A stretch of DNA of 64,000 bases from Streptomyces liangshanensis. Its GTDB lineage: Bacteria; Actinomycetota; Actinomycetes; Streptomycetales; Streptomycetaceae. Positions 9,691 through 18,723 of this stretch are shown piece after piece (within the stretch, counting starts at the first letter, position 1; each line of letters begins with the position of its first letter). The notes beneath the pieces were generated by a model, which made no database searches, was not told the origin of the DNA, and saw only the letters and a list, made by a program, of their open reading frames with translations. The translations under genes and the position numbers were made by a program. Location of the stretch: assembly GCF_011694815.1 (NCBI RefSeq), contig NZ_CP050177.1, forward strand, positions 3,975,001-4,039,000, read 5' to 3'.

Positions 9691-10410
9691 TCACGTGGCC
9701 GTGTCGGCGGACGGATCCGGCGACGGGCCGCCGCGACCCGGGGGCGTACCCCCGGGAGACGCGGCGTCCCGGTGCCGGGGCAGGCCGTCCACCTCCACGG
9801 ATGTCTCTTCCTGCTCGGCGGGGTCCCCGGGGCCGGACCGTCGCCGGTCCCGCCCCGCCCGCTCGCTCTCGATGAGCTCGTTCAGCCAGCGCACCTCGCG
9901 CTCCACGGACTCCATGCCGTGCCGCTGGAGCTCCAGCGTGTAGTCGTCGAGGCGCTCGCGCGTACGGGACAGGGAGGCGCTCATCTTCTCCAGGCGCTCC
10001 TCCAGCCGGCTGCGGCGGCCTTCCAGCACGCGCATCCGCACCTCGCGCTCCGTCTGACCGAAGAAGGCGAACCGAGCCGCGAAGTGCTCGTCCTCCCACG
10101 CGTCGGGACCGGTGTGCGACAGGAGCTCCTCGAAGTGCTCCTTGCCGGCCGCCGTGAGGCGGTAGACGATCTTCGCCCGGCGCCCCGCGAGGGACGCGGC
10201 GAGAGCGTCCTCCGGCGCGCTCCCCGGTTCCTCGATCAACCAGCCGCTCGCGACCAGCGTCTTGAGGCACGGATAGAGCGTCCCGTAACTGAACGCCCGG
10301 AAGATCCCCAGCGACGTGTTGAGCCGTTTCCGCAGCTCATAGCCGTGCATGGGGGACTCGCGGAGGAGACCGAGGACGGCGAACTCAAGGATGCCCGAGC
10401 GTCTGCTCAC
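9691..10410 (-). CDS. PadR family transcriptional regulator
   Basis: 239 residues from GTG 10410; GGAGG ends a few bases before it, which decides this start over upstream in-frame ones. Winged-helix PadR domain at residues 1-90: [24 protein letters not shown], then [20 protein letters not shown] second region (~100-180) is Arg/Glu-rich and probably an alpha-helical or coiled dimerisation segment ([26 protein letters not shown] in part). The C-terminal ~40 residues are Pro/Gly/Asp-rich. Known: PadR proteins repress their own operons by binding palindromes. A perfect 11-bp-arm palindrome lies 39-62 bp upstream of the start. Inference: autorepression with control of downstream ino1. Confidence 0.92.
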   Translation of the reverse strand: MSRRSGILEFAVLGLLRESPMHGYELRKRLNTSLGIFRAFSYGTLYPCLKTLVASGWLIEEPGSAPEDALAASLAGRRAKIVYRLTAAGKEHFEELLSHTGPDAWEDEHFAARFAFFGQTEREVRMRVLEGRRSRLEERLEKMSASLSRTRERLDDYTLELQRHGMESVEREVRWLNELIESERAGRDRRRSGPGDPAEQEETSVEVDGLPRHRDAASPGGTPPGRGGPSPDPSADTAT

Positions 10411-10449
10411 CCTTCGCCTCCTCCGTCGTTCAGGACCCTTATGCCGTAC

Positions 10450-10472
10450 TGATGTATCGACTCGATACATCA
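10450..10472. promoter_or_regulatory. Probable PadR operator
   Basis: Perfect palindrome with 11-bp arms and a single central base: TGATGTATCGA c TCGATACATCA. It contains ATGT and ACAT half-sites in inverted orientation, as in known PadR operators (spacing here 11). It is placed where it would overlap the padR promoter. Confidence 0.7.
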
Positions 10473-10780
10473 CGACGATAGAGGGGAGATGCTCCTGCGA
10501 CAAGAGGGGACATGGTGAACGGCGTCACATCCTTAATTCTCATAAAGCAACTTGCCTGGTTTGGCATGAACTTCAGCTCTCGGAGGGGTTTGACCGTGCG
10601 TAGTCTGTGCGGCATGCAGACCACCGGGGACCCTGGGGCGCGAGTGGACGACAAGCCGCTCAACCCACCGGATGCATGGCGGATGAGCCCGACACCGGGC
10701 CCGTCCGTACTGAGGTTGGGGGTACCGGAACTCAACTGCCGCTTCCAGGCGTATGCGCCTGCCCGAGGAGTAGTCGTTCG
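10473..10780. other. Intergenic region between padR and the PBP gene
   Basis: 308 bp holding the divergent upstream region of the PBP gene. I see no ORF with a convincing ribosome site. GGAAC at 10727-10731 followed 18 bases later by CGTATG (10750-10755) is a weak ECF-sigma-like candidate. A good GAGGAG ribosome site at 10765-10770 belongs to the PBP gene. Confidence 0.5.
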
Positions 10781-13432
10781 ATGAGCGAGCACCGTCGCAA
10801 ATCGCCACAGTCGCAGAGTGGCGGACGTGCCGCGGCCAGGCGTGCGGCCCAGCAGCCGTCCGGCCGTCGCGCGGATCATTCCCGTGAGGCCGATCCGGCC
10901 GCGCCCTCCGACTCCTACGAGGAGGAGCGCCCCGCAGGCGGCCGCGCCGAGGCCAGACGCGCCTCGCAGCGCGGCGGCCGGCGTGCCGGACATCCGGAGG
11001 GACCACCCGGTCGCGGCGGTCCGCCGCGCAAGAAGCGCATCATCGACTACCCGCGCCACGACAAGTACGGCTGGCGGCGCTGGACCCCCTCCTGGAAGCT
11101 GACCACGGGTCTCTTCCTGGCCTTCTGCGGCTCGCTCATGGGGGCCGCGTCGATCGCGTACGCCATGGTGGAGACGCCGAGCGTCGTCGACACCGCGGTC
11201 GCCCAGAACAACGTGTACTACTGGGCGGACGGCACGGAGATGGCGGCCACCGGTGGTGAGGTCAACCGGCAGATCCTCGAGTACGCCGCGATCCCGAAGT
11301 CGATGCAGAACGCGGTGGTCGCCGCCGAGAACAAGACGTTCTGGACCGACTCCGGCGTCGACCCCAGGGGCATCGCCCGCGCCTTCGTGAACATGGCCAA
11401 GGGCGGCGAGACGCAGGGTGGCTCCACGATCACCCAGCAGTTCGTCAAGAACGCGGTCCTCAACGACCAGAACCAGACCCTGGGCCGCAAGGTCAAGGAG
11501 TTGTTCATCTCCATCAAGGTGGGCAACACGTGGGACAAGCACGAGATCATGGCGGGGTACCTGAACTCCTCCTACTACGGACGCGGCGCCTTCGGGATCC
11601 AGGCCGCCGCCCGTACGTACTACGGAGTGGACGCGGACAAGCTGAACGTCAGCCAGTGCGCGGTCCTCGCCACGCTCCTCAAGGGCGCCACTTACTACGA
11701 CCCGGCCGGTGCCACCGAGTACGACCCCGCTGCCACCGCCAAGGACAACCTCCGGCGCGCCACCGTGCGGTGGTCGGGCATCCTCGACGAGCTGGTGATC
11801 GAGGGCAAGCTCAGCAAGGCGGATCGCGCCACGTACACCAAGTTCCCGATGCCGGACGCGCCCAAGAAGAACGACAAGCTGGGCGGGCAGACCGGATACC
11901 TGGTCGACCTCGCCAAGTCGTACGTCCTCAACAACACCGGCCTCGGCATCGACGAGAAGACGCTGTCCGCGGGCGGCTACGAGATCCACACGACCTTCCA
12001 GAAGGACAAGGTCCTGGCCCTCGAGAAGGCCGTCAGCAAGGTCTACGACGCGAAGATCAACCCCAAGAAGCGCCCGGACACCGACACACACGTCCAGTTC
12101 GGCGGCGCCTCCGTCGACAACGCGACGGGCGCGATCCTCGCCATCTACGGCGGGCAGGACGCCACCAAGCACTTCACCAACAACGCCAACGAGACGGGCG
12201 CGCAGGTCGGATCGACCTTCAAGCCGTTCGTCCTGGCCGCCGCGCTGCGGGACGGGGTGCAGGATCCCAAGGGAACCGGGGACCGCATCCTCATCTCGCC
12301 GGACAAGGCCATCTACAACGGCGACAACGAACTCAAGATCAAGAGATTCGACGGCTCCATCTGGACCGACAAAGAAGGCAACGGGTGGCGCCAGACCAAC
12401 GACGGTGACGAGTCGTTCGGCCCCATCGACCTGCGTGAGGCCATGCGGGAGTCCGCCAACTCCCCCTACGTCCAGCTGGGCATGGACGTCGGCATCCCGC
12501 AGGTGCGGCAGGCCGCCGTCGACGCGGGTCTGCTCAACAACGGGTCCATGAACCACAACGACGTCCCGTCGTTCTCCATCGGCATCTCCACGCCGAGCGC
12601 GATCCGCATGGCGGGCGCCTACTCGACCTTCGCGTCCAGCGGCAAGCAGCGGGACCCGTACTCCGTGCAGAAGGTGGTCCAGAAGGGCCGGGCCGTCTAC
12701 ACCCACGAGGCCACCGTCAAGTCCCCCTTCTCCAAGGTGGTCGCGGACAACGTCACCGACGTCCTCAAGACCGTCGTGGAGGACGGCACCGGAACCAACG
12801 CACAGCTCCCGGGCCGCGACGTCGCCGGCAAGACCGGCACCACCGACGGCAACAAGTCCGCCTGGTTCGTCGGCTACACCAAGCAGATCTCCACCGCGGT
12901 CGACATGTACCGGCTGGACGACGACGCGACGAACACGAACCGCAAGTTCGAGGAGATGTTCGGCACCGGTGGGGAGAAGAAGATCCACGGAGCGTCCTTC
13001 CCGTCCACCATCTGGCGCGACTACATGATGGAAGCCATGAAGGGCAAGAAGTCCCTGCCCTTCCCCAAGCCCGAGCCCTTCGGCGAGGCCTGGTACGGCG
13101 GCGGCGCCAGCCCCAGCCCCACACCGAGCAAGACCCCCTCGCCGAGCGAGACCCCCTCCGAGACGCCCAGCGAAACCCCCTCGGAGACCCCCAGCGAGAC
13201 CCCCTCCGAGGACCCCACCCCGTCCGAGACCTGCACCAGGCTCTTCGGATGCGGTGACAACAACGGCGGGCAGAACGGCGGCGGGCAGAACGGCGGCAAC
13301 AACAACGGCGGGCAGAACGGCGGCGGGCAGAACGGCGGCAACACCGGGACCCCCTCCACCACCACCTCACCCCCCGGTGACCCCGGTGGCGGCGCCGGCG
13401 ACGGAGGCATCTTCGGCGGCCAGCAAGGCTGA
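10781..13432 (+). CDS. Bifunctional penicillin-binding protein (class A PBP)
   Basis: 883 residues. Start ATG 10781 has GAGGAG 10 bases upstream; the frame is open further 5' without a ribosome site. Residues 1-100 are a basic, Arg/Gly-rich cytoplasmic tail; TM helix at ~107-129. Glycosyltransferase domain (GT51) follows: AAENKTFWTDSGVDPRG with catalytic Glu near 181, GGSTITQQFVKN, and YLNSSYYGRGAFGIQAA. Transpeptidase domain: GSTFKPF (active Ser near 478), SANSPY and KTGTT (~684). The last ~120 residues are low complexity: SETP repeats then Gly/Asn/Gln repeats. It polymerises and cross-links peptidoglycan outside the membrane. Hairpins after the stop suggest termination there. Confidence 0.95.
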   Translation: MSEHRRKSPQSQSGGRAAARRAAQQPSGRRADHSREADPAAPSDSYEEERPAGGRAEARRASQRGGRRAGHPEGPPGRGGPPRKKRIIDYPRHDKYGWRRWTPSWKLTTGLFLAFCGSLMGAASIAYAMVETPSVVDTAVAQNNVYYWADGTEMAATGGEVNRQILEYAAIPKSMQNAVVAAENKTFWTDSGVDPRGIARAFVNMAKGGETQGGSTITQQFVKNAVLNDQNQTLGRKVKELFISIKVGNTWDKHEIMAGYLNSSYYGRGAFGIQAAARTYYGVDADKLNVSQCAVLATLLKGATYYDPAGATEYDPAATAKDNLRRATVRWSGILDELVIEGKLSKADRATYTKFPMPDAPKKNDKLGGQTGYLVDLAKSYVLNNTGLGIDEKTLSAGGYEIHTTFQKDKVLALEKAVSKVYDAKINPKKRPDTDTHVQFGGASVDNATGAILAIYGGQDATKHFTNNANETGAQVGSTFKPFVLAAALRDGVQDPKGTGDRILISPDKAIYNGDNELKIKRFDGSIWTDKEGNGWRQTNDGDESFGPIDLREAMRESANSPYVQLGMDVGIPQVRQAAVDAGLLNNGSMNHNDVPSFSIGISTPSAIRMAGAYSTFASSGKQRDPYSVQKVVQKGRAVYTHEATVKSPFSKVVADNVTDVLKTVVEDGTGTNAQLPGRDVAGKTGTTDGNKSAWFVGYTKQISTAVDMYRLDDDATNTNRKFEEMFGTGGEKKIHGASFPSTIWRDYMMEAMKGKKSLPFPKPEPFGEAWYGGGASPSPTPSKTPSPSETPSETPSETPSETPSETPSEDPTPSETCTRLFGCGDNNGGQNGGGQNGGNNNGGQNGGGQNGGNTGTPSTTTSPPGDPGGGAGDGGIFGGQQG
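13144..13215 (+). repeat. SETP-encoding 12-bp repeats in the PBP tail
   Basis: Degenerate 12-nt units of the form GAGACCCCCTCC/GAGACGCCCAGC encode about five to six SETP units, an extracellular Pro/Ser/Thr linker. The unit length keeps the frame, so copy number can vary. Confidence 0.7.
13259..13342 (+). repeat. Two tandem 42-bp repeats (Asn/Gly/Gln) in the PBP tail
   Basis: Positions 13259-13300 and 13301-13342 are nearly identical 42-bp units, each built of AACGGCGGCGGGCAG-like subunits encoding NGGQNGGGQNGG. The tail has no recognisable fold. Confidence 0.75.
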
Positions 13433-13482
13433 CCGCCCGGCCGACAGGGCCCGCCCTTCACCGCGGACCCCCGCAGCGCCCA

Positions 13483-13538
13483 CGAGGGCCGCCGCACCCC
13501 GCGTACCCACCCGGTACGCGCGGGTACGGCGGCCCTCG
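13483..13538 (+). terminator. Hairpin terminator after the PBP gene
   Basis: Outer 12-bp arms CGAGGGCCGCCG / CGGCGGCCCTCG enclose a second 8-bp pair CGCGTACC / GGTACGCG. It starts 51 bp after the PBP stop and 35 bp before the next gene, so that gene likely has its own promoter or relies on read-through. Confidence 0.75.
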
Positions 13539-13572
13539 CCGCGTCACAGGGCCGTACGGCAGGATGGGCGCC

Positions 13573-15090
13573 ATGCCCAGCGCAGAAGAGACAGCCGTGC
13601 CCCAGGACCGACCGGTCGTCGCCCCCACCCGGCAGGACGAGATCGCCGCCGCCGGCAGCGAACTGATCGGCGGCCCCGCCGGGCGCTGGGCCTGGCACGG
13701 CAGCAGCCGCCTCACCCCCGTGCGCGTCATCGCCCTCGTCGCGATCGGCATGTTCGCCCTCGGCATGGCCCAGAAGATGCCCTGCTACGACTGGGCGTGG
13801 TTCCGCGGCGCCACCTCGCAGTACACCCACGCCTGCTACTCGGACATCCCGCACCTCTACGTAGGACGCGGCTTCGCCGACAACCTCGTCCCGTACTTCG
13901 ACCGCCTCAACGGCGACATGCAGTACCTGGAGTACCCCGTCCTGACGGGCCTCTTCATGGAGGTCGCCTCCTGGCTCACCCCCGGCGGCTCCATGCAGTA
14001 CCGCGAGCAGATGTACTGGATGGTCAACGCGGGCATGCTCATGATCTGCGCGGCCGTCATCGCCGTCTGCACCGCGCGCGTCCACCGCCGCCGCCCCTGG
14101 GACGCCCTGCTCGTCGCCCTCGCGCCCGCCTTCGCGCTCACCGCGACCATCAACTGGGACCTGCTCGCCGTCGCCCTCACCGCCGCCGCGATGCTCATGT
14201 GGTCCCGCTCCAGGCCCCTGGCCTTCGGCATCCTCATCGGCCTCGCGACCGCCGCGAAGCTCTACCCCGTCCTGCTCCTGTGCCCCCTGCTCTTCCTCTG
14301 CTGGCGCGCCGGGAAGTTCCGGGAGTACGCCATCGCCGTCCTCGGCGCGGCCGGCGCGTGGCTCGCGGTGAACCTCCCCGTGATGCTCCTCGCCCCCCAG
14401 GGGTGGGAGAAGTTCTACACGTTCAGCCAGGAACGGGGCATCGACTTCGGGTCCTTCTGGCTCGTCATCACCCAGCGCACCGGCCGCCCCATCAACATCG
14501 AGACCGTCAACACCGCCGCGACCCTCCTCGTCGCCCTCGGCTGCGCCGGCATCGGGGCCCTGGCGATGATGGCGCCCCGGCGGCCGCGCTTCGCGCAGCT
14601 CGCCTTCCTCGTCGTCGCCGTCTTCATCCTCACCAACAAGGTCTACTCACCGCAGTACGTCCTGTGGCTCGTCCCGCTCGCCGCGCTGGCCCGCCCCCGC
14701 TGGCGCGACTTCCTCGTCTGGCAGGCCTGCGAGGTCATGTACTTCCTGGGCATCTGGATGTACCTCGCGTACACGATGAGCGGCGACAGCCACAAAGGCC
14801 TCCCCACCGAGGGCTACCAGCTCGCCATCGCCCTGCACATCGCCGGGACCCTGTACCTGTGCGCGATGGTCGTACGCGACATCCTGCTCCCCGAACGGGA
14901 CGGCGTACGGGCCGACGGCTCCGACGACCCCTCGGGCGGGGTCCTGGACGGGGCGGAGGACGTCCACGCCCTCGGGCTCACGGCGGGGTCGCCGTACGGC
15001 GACGAGCCGCCCGGGGACGGCCCGCGGGTCGACTGGGGAGCTCCGCCGCCCGACGCGGAGCCGGCGGGACGGCCGTCAGGGGCCGTCTGA
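13573..15090 (+). CDS. GT87-type membrane glycosyltransferase (mannosyltransferase-like, DUF2029)
   Basis: 505 residues from ATG 13573, which has AGG about 10 bases upstream; ATG 13564 is in frame but would sit directly on the ribosome site. Around ten to eleven hydrophobic segments between residues ~50 and 440, with extracytoplasmic acidic/aromatic loops (MPCYDWAWF, LEYPVLTGLF) like the polyprenol-phosphate-mannose-dependent GT87 enzymes of mycobacteria. The conserved YSPQYVLWLVPL motif near residue 360 is typical. The C-terminal ~70 residues are acidic and Gly/Pro-rich, cytoplasmic. Likely role: transfer of a mannose or related sugar from a lipid carrier to an envelope glycolipid or glycoprotein; the acceptor is unknown. 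Two hairpins follow. Confidence 0.82.
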   Translation: MPSAEETAVPQDRPVVAPTRQDEIAAAGSELIGGPAGRWAWHGSSRLTPVRVIALVAIGMFALGMAQKMPCYDWAWFRGATSQYTHACYSDIPHLYVGRGFADNLVPYFDRLNGDMQYLEYPVLTGLFMEVASWLTPGGSMQYREQMYWMVNAGMLMICAAVIAVCTARVHRRRPWDALLVALAPAFALTATINWDLLAVALTAAAMLMWSRSRPLAFGILIGLATAAKLYPVLLLCPLLFLCWRAGKFREYAIAVLGAAGAWLAVNLPVMLLAPQGWEKFYTFSQERGIDFGSFWLVITQRTGRPINIETVNTAATLLVALGCAGIGALAMMAPRRPRFAQLAFLVVAVFILTNKVYSPQYVLWLVPLAALARPRWRDFLVWQACEVMYFLGIWMYLAYTMSGDSHKGLPTEGYQLAIALHIAGTLYLCAMVVRDILLPERDGVRADGSDDPSGGVLDGAEDVHALGLTAGSPYGDEPPGDGPRVDWGAPPPDAEPAGRPSGAV

Positions 15091-15091
15091 G

Positions 15092-15114
15092 GCGGTACGG
15101 AGGCCCCGTACCGC
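15092..15114 (+). terminator. Small hairpin after the GT87 gene
   Basis: 9-bp perfect arms GCGGTACGG / CCGTACCGC with a 5-base loop, starting 2 bp after the stop codon. Confidence 0.55.
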
Positions 15115-15162
15115 TCCCTGGGTCGTACGAGCGCCTCTGGGCCGTACGAGCGCTCGTAGCGG

Positions 15163-15191
15163 CTCTCCGAGCCGTCTGACGGCTCGGAGAG
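15163..15191 (+). terminator. Strong hairpin after the GT87 gene
   Basis: Perfect inverted repeat CTCTCCGAGCCG / CGGCTCGGAGAG around a TCTGA loop. It lies between the two convergent genes and may serve the plus-strand transcript. Confidence 0.7.
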
Positions 15192-15217
15192 GCCACGGCC
15201 CCCGCCCCCAGGACGGC

Positions 15218-15255
15218 AAAAAGGCGCCCGGAGGCTGTGAAAGCCCCTGGGCGCC
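15218..15255 (-). terminator. Rho-independent terminator for the racemase-like gene
   Basis: GGCGCCC...GGCT / AGCC...GGGCGCC stem (15223-15255) followed on the minus strand by five T residues (AAAAA at 15218-15222). This is a textbook terminator 45 bp downstream of the stop at 15300, one of few with a U-run here. Confidence 0.85.
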
Positions 15256-15299
15256 CTCCGGGAACAGGCCGGATCAGCGCCTGCCGAGAACCGCCGGGA

Positions 15300-16331
15300 T
15301 CAGCGGTCGACGATCCGGTCGAACTGCGTCGTCGTGTGGCGCAGATGCGCCACCAGCTCCGCCCCCACCTGCGGCTCCTGCGCGTCCGACGGCACGAACA
15401 GGATCGACACCTGCATGTGCGGCGGCTCCGCGAACCACCGCTGCTTGCCGTCCCACACGAACGGCGACAGGTTCCGGTTCACCGTCGCCAGACCCGCCCG
15501 CGCCACACCCTTGGCCCGCGGCATCACCCCGTGCAACGCCTTCGGGGCCTCCAGGCCCACCCCGTGCGACGTCCCGCCGGCCACCACGACCAGCCAGCCG
15601 TCCGACGCCGCCTTCTGCTGCCGGTAACCGAACCGGTCACCCTTCGAGACACGCGTCACGTCCAGGACCGCGCCCCGGTACTCCGTGGCCTCGTGATCAC
15701 CCAGCCACAGCCGCGTCCCGATGCGGGCCCGGAAACGCGTCTGCGGGAACTGCTGCTGCAAGCGCGTCAGCTCCTGCGCCCGCAGGTGGCTCACGAACAT
15801 CGTGTGCAACGGCAACCGCGCCGCACGCAACCGGTCCATCCAGCCGATGACCTCCTCGACCGCGTCGGAACCGTCCGTACGGTCCAGCGGGAGGTGCAGG
15901 GCGAAGCCCTCCAGCCGTACGTCCTCGATGGCCGCGTGCAACTGGCCGAGCTCCTCCTCCTTCACCCCGTGCCGCTTCATCGAACTCATGCACTCGATGA
16001 CCACACGGGCGCCCACCAGGGCGAACACGCCGTCCACGGAGGAGACCGACCGCACCACGCGGTCCGGCAGCGGAACCGGCTCCTCCCCCCGCCGGAACGG
16101 CGTCAGGACGAGCAGGTCGCCACTGAACCAGTCCTTGATCCGGGCGGCCTCGTAAATGGTGCCGACAGCGAGCATGTCGGAACCGAAGCGGGTCGTCTCG
16201 TCCGCGAGACGTTCATGACCGAAGCCGTAGCCATTGCCCTTGCACACCGGGACGAGCCCGGGGAACTGATCGATGACCGACTTCTGATGCGCCCGCCAGC
16301 GCGCGGTGTCGACGTAGAGAGAGAGCGCCAT
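15300..16331 (-). CDS. Alanine racemase family PLP protein next to femX
   Basis: 343 residues. An N-terminal alanine racemase-type TIM barrel is indicated by VCKGNGYGFG with the putative PLP lysine at 31, an atypical version of the usual K-A-N-A-Y-G motif. The C-terminal part contains RFGYRQQK and GGTSHGVG, in positions like the second catalytic region of racemases. It is shorter than canonical Alr (about 370-390). Located 124 bp downstream of femX on the same strand. Inference: an auxiliary amino-acid racemase or PLP-homeostasis-like protein acting in cell-wall amino acid supply; it is probably not the housekeeping Alr. The true substrate cannot be read from the sequence. Confidence 0.75.
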   Translation of the reverse strand: MALSLYVDTARWRAHQKSVIDQFPGLVPVCKGNGYGFGHERLADETTRFGSDMLAVGTIYEAARIKDWFSGDLLVLTPFRRGEEPVPLPDRVVRSVSSVDGVFALVGARVVIECMSSMKRHGVKEEELGQLHAAIEDVRLEGFALHLPLDRTDGSDAVEEVIGWMDRLRAARLPLHTMFVSHLRAQELTRLQQQFPQTRFRARIGTRLWLGDHEATEYRGAVLDVTRVSKGDRFGYRQQKAASDGWLVVVAGGTSHGVGLEAPKALHGVMPRAKGVARAGLATVNRNLSPFVWDGKQRWFAEPPHMQVSILFVPSDAQEPQVGAELVAHLRHTTTQFDRIVDR

Positions 16332-16455
16332 GCCGGGCCGGAACCTTTCTCGTGGCAGCGGTGTGATGAAGGAAAGGATGTGATGAGGGAAAGGATAGGA
16401 ACAAACTTGGCAATCCCGGCGGCATCACGGAAACTCCGCCCGCCCGCCGGTACGG

Positions 16456-17574
16456 TCAGCGCCGCGACATGTACATGTCGAGCGCCTTGTGCAACAACTT
16501 GTTCAGCGGGAAGTCCCACTCCCCGATGTACTCGACGGCCTCGCCACCGGTACCCACCTTGAACTGGATCAGACCGAAGAGATGATCCGTCTCGTCCAGC
16601 GAATCCGAGATGCCCCGCAGGTCGTAGACCGTCGCACCCATCGCGTACGCGTCACGCAACATCCGCCACTGCATCGCGTTCGACGGCCGTACCTCACGCT
16701 TGTGATTCGCCGACGCCCCGTACGAGTACCAGACATGGCCACCGACGATCAGCATCGTCGCCGCCGCCACGTTCTCACCCTCGTGACGCGCGAAATACAA
16801 CCGCATACGATTCGGGTCCTCGGTGTTCAGGACACTCCACATACGCTGGAAGTACGAAAGCGGCCGCGGCCGGAAATGATCACGCTCCGCGGTGATCTCG
16901 TACAGCCGCTGCCACTCCTCCAGGTCCTCGTAACCGCCCTGGACCACATCGACACCGGCCTTCTCGGCCTTCTTGATGTTCCGCCGCCACAACTGGTTGA
17001 AGCCCTTGAGGACATCGTCCAGCGAACGATTCGCCAGCGGCACCTGGAACACGTAACGGGGCTGCACGTCACCGAAACCGGCGCCGCCGTCCTCCGCCTG
17101 CTGCCAGCCCATCTTCCGCAACCGGTCCGACACTTCGAACGCACGCGGCTCGATGTGCGTCGCCTCGACATCACGCAGCCGCTTCACATCCGGGTCCTGG
17201 ATCCCCGACTTGATCGCACCCGCGTCCCACCGGCGGATCACCACCGGCGGCCCCATCTTCACCGAGAACGCGCCCTGGTGCTTGAGGTGCGCCAGCATCG
17301 GCTGCATCCACTCGTCCAGGTTCGGCGCGTGCCAGTTCAGCACCGGACCCTCCGGCAGGTACGCCAGATACCTCTTGATCTTCGGCAGCTGCCGATACAA
17401 CACCAGCCCGACACCGACGAGTTGACCGTCCTTGTCGAACCAGCCCAGGTTCTCCGAACGCCACTCCGTCTTCACGTCGGCCCAAGCCGGGACCTGGCAA
17501 TGACTCGCCGCGGGCAGACTCTGGATGTACGCCAGATGCTGCTCACGACTGATGGTCCTCAGGGTCAGGCTCAT
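16456..17574 (-). CDS. femX: FemX-type lipid II peptidyl (glycyl) transferase
   Basis: 372 residues, typical Fem/MurM family length: two GNAT-like lobes. Conserved segments include [37 protein letters not shown] and [20 protein letters not shown]...YDLRG. Known: streptomycetes have an LL-diaminopimelate-glycine cross-bridge, and FemX adds that glycine from Gly-tRNA to lipid II. The ATG at 17574 is preceded by GGAGCG-type purines. It leads the femX/racemase-like pair. Sure about the family; the glycine specificity is from family knowledge. Confidence 0.92.
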   Translation of the reverse strand: MSLTLRTISREQHLAYIQSLPAASHCQVPAWADVKTEWRSENLGWFDKDGQLVGVGLVLYRQLPKIKRYLAYLPEGPVLNWHAPNLDEWMQPMLAHLKHQGAFSVKMGPPVVIRRWDAGAIKSGIQDPDVKRLRDVEATHIEPRAFEVSDRLRKMGWQQAEDGGAGFGDVQPRYVFQVPLANRSLDDVLKGFNQLWRRNIKKAEKAGVDVVQGGYEDLEEWQRLYEITAERDHFRPRPLSYFQRMWSVLNTEDPNRMRLYFARHEGENVAAATMLIVGGHVWYSYGASANHKREVRPSNAMQWRMLRDAYAMGATVYDLRGISDSLDETDHLFGLIQFKVGTGGEAVEYIGEWDFPLNKLLHKALDMYMSRR

Positions 17575-17694
17575 GCGGGGCGCTCCTCGGCAGGTGTGTC
17601 CCCATGGATACAGGGGCTCCGGCTCTCGCGCCGAAGCCTACTGCGCCCGTGAAGCGCCCCGACTGGCCGTGCGGCGCAGTGACCCGCCGGCTCC

Positions 17695-17732
17695 CGTCAC
17701 CCCGACCCTTCGGCTCCTCGTCACCCCGACCC
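17695..17732. repeat. Short direct repeat in a C-rich spacer
   Basis: CGTCACCCCGACCC occurs at 17695-17708 and 17719-17732 (period 24), within a spacer (17575-17770) made of degenerate CCGTCACC/CCCGACCC units. No hairpin or ORF is supported; it may be simple slippage. Confidence 0.5.
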
Positions 17733-17770
17733 GTCGACCCCCGTCACCATCACCCGACCCGACCGACCCG

Positions 17771-18085
17771 TCAGCCGATCACCCCGCCGAACAGACCGCC
17801 GTGCGCCATGCCGATGAAGAACCCGACCCCCGAGGCCCCCAGACCCAGGACCGCCAGGAACCGCTCACGTGTCGTGATCGAGATGAACTGCGCGTAACCA
17901 CCCGCCAGGATCCCCACCAGCCCCGCCCACGACGTGAGCAGATGCAGGTTGTGGAAGAACGCCGTCGTCACGGCCAGCACGCCCAGCACCCACGCCAAGG
18001 CGATCAGACTGTCCTGGAGCGGATGAACCTTTCCGTCCGAAGCGAAGAGGGACCTGCCCGCGTTCGGTCGCATTGCCTGTGCCAT
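17771..18085 (-). CDS. Small membrane protein of unknown function
   Basis: 104 residues with three hydrophobic helices (about 28-48, 51-72 and 78-100) after a 25-residue polar N-terminus. ATG 18085 has AGGAGG-like purines about 8 bases upstream (GCCAGGAGGTGCC on the minus strand). No family motif is recognised. Its conserved position between femX and rpsF in streptomycetes (from memory) supports a real gene; it may have a role in the envelope. A promoter must lie in the 270-bp divergent spacer with rpsF. Confidence 0.75.
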   Translation of the reverse strand: MAQAMRPNAGRSLFASDGKVHPLQDSLIALAWVLGVLAVTTAFFHNLHLLTSWAGLVGILAGGYAQFISITTRERFLAVLGLGASGVGFFIGMAHGGLFGGVIG

Positions 18086-18263
18086 GAGGCACCTCCTGGC
18101 GTTGCCGGAAGGCGGCGCATCCTAGCGCCGCACACACCCGATGTGTACAGATTGTCCCCGCCCGGGGCCGGATTTCAACCGGAAGCCGCTCTACGGGTAG
18201 TCTGTACGGTCTGCACCGGTGTCTGCCCAGGCCAGAACACGATCCCCCGCTCACCGCGGCGGA

Positions 18264-18286
18264 TTGTCAGTGGCGGCCGATACCGT
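18264..18286 (+). promoter_or_regulatory. PafBC / RecA-NDp-type promoter for rpsF-ssb-rpsR-rplI
   Basis: TTGTCAGTG (18264-18272), 8 bases, TACCGT (18281-18286): an exact match to the LexA-independent DNA-damage promoter TTGTCRGTG-N8-TANNNT. The predicted start near 18293 gives a leader of about 63 nt. Other promoters may exist upstream. Confidence 0.7.
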
Positions 18287-18355
18287 TGCTACGCATCACG
18301 ACCCTCCTGCCACGGAACGACCGTGGCCGCTGAGTCCAAAGGAGGTGGGTTCCAC

Positions 18356-18646
18356 ATGCGTCACTACGAAGTGATGGTCATCCTCGACCCCGATCTCGAG
18401 GAGCGCGCTGTCTCCCCGCTGATCGAGAACTTCCTCTCCGTCGTCCGCGAGGGCAACGGAAAGGTCGAGAAGGTCGACACCTGGGGCCGTCGTCGTCTCT
18501 CTTACGAGATCAAGAAGAAGCCCGAGGGCATCTACTCGGTCATCGATCTGCAGGCAGAGCCCGCGATCGTCAAGGAGCTCGACCGACAGATGAACCTGAA
18601 CGAGTCGGTCCTCCGGACCAAGGTCCTCCGCCCCGAGACCCACTGA
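18356..18646 (+). CDS. rpsF: 30S ribosomal protein bS6
   Basis: 96 residues, full length. The ATG at 18356 follows a very strong AAAGGAGGTGGG ribosome site. Sequence [16 protein letters not shown]...[22 protein letters not shown] is diagnostic of bS6, which binds 16S rRNA with bS18. First gene of rpsF-ssb-rpsR-rplI; 77 bp before ssb. In other bacteria the S6:S18 dimer can bind its own leader; no such structure is obvious in this ~63-nt leader. Confidence 0.98.
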   Translation: MRHYEVMVILDPDLEERAVSPLIENFLSVVREGNGKVEKVDTWGRRRLSYEIKKKPEGIYSVIDLQAEPAIVKELDRQMNLNESVLRTKVLRPETH

Positions 18647-18723
18647 GCACCTAGCTCACACGTCATCGGGTTCGAGTAGCAGCAGCAAGCAGCCAGAAGC
18701 AATCCCCGCCGAGAGGTTCACCC

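Noticed and set aside
10727..10755. GGAAC-N18-CGTATG as an ECF sigma promoter for the PBP gene
   Set aside because: Spacer is longer than usual for sigma-E-type promoters and the -10 is weak. Kept only as a note.
10439..12988. 849-codon open frame on the minus strand
   Set aside because: Antisense to the PBP gene; no recognisable protein.
17695..17732. Direct repeat as an attachment site
   Set aside because: No integrase or tRNA nearby; degenerate C-rich spacer is a simpler explanation.
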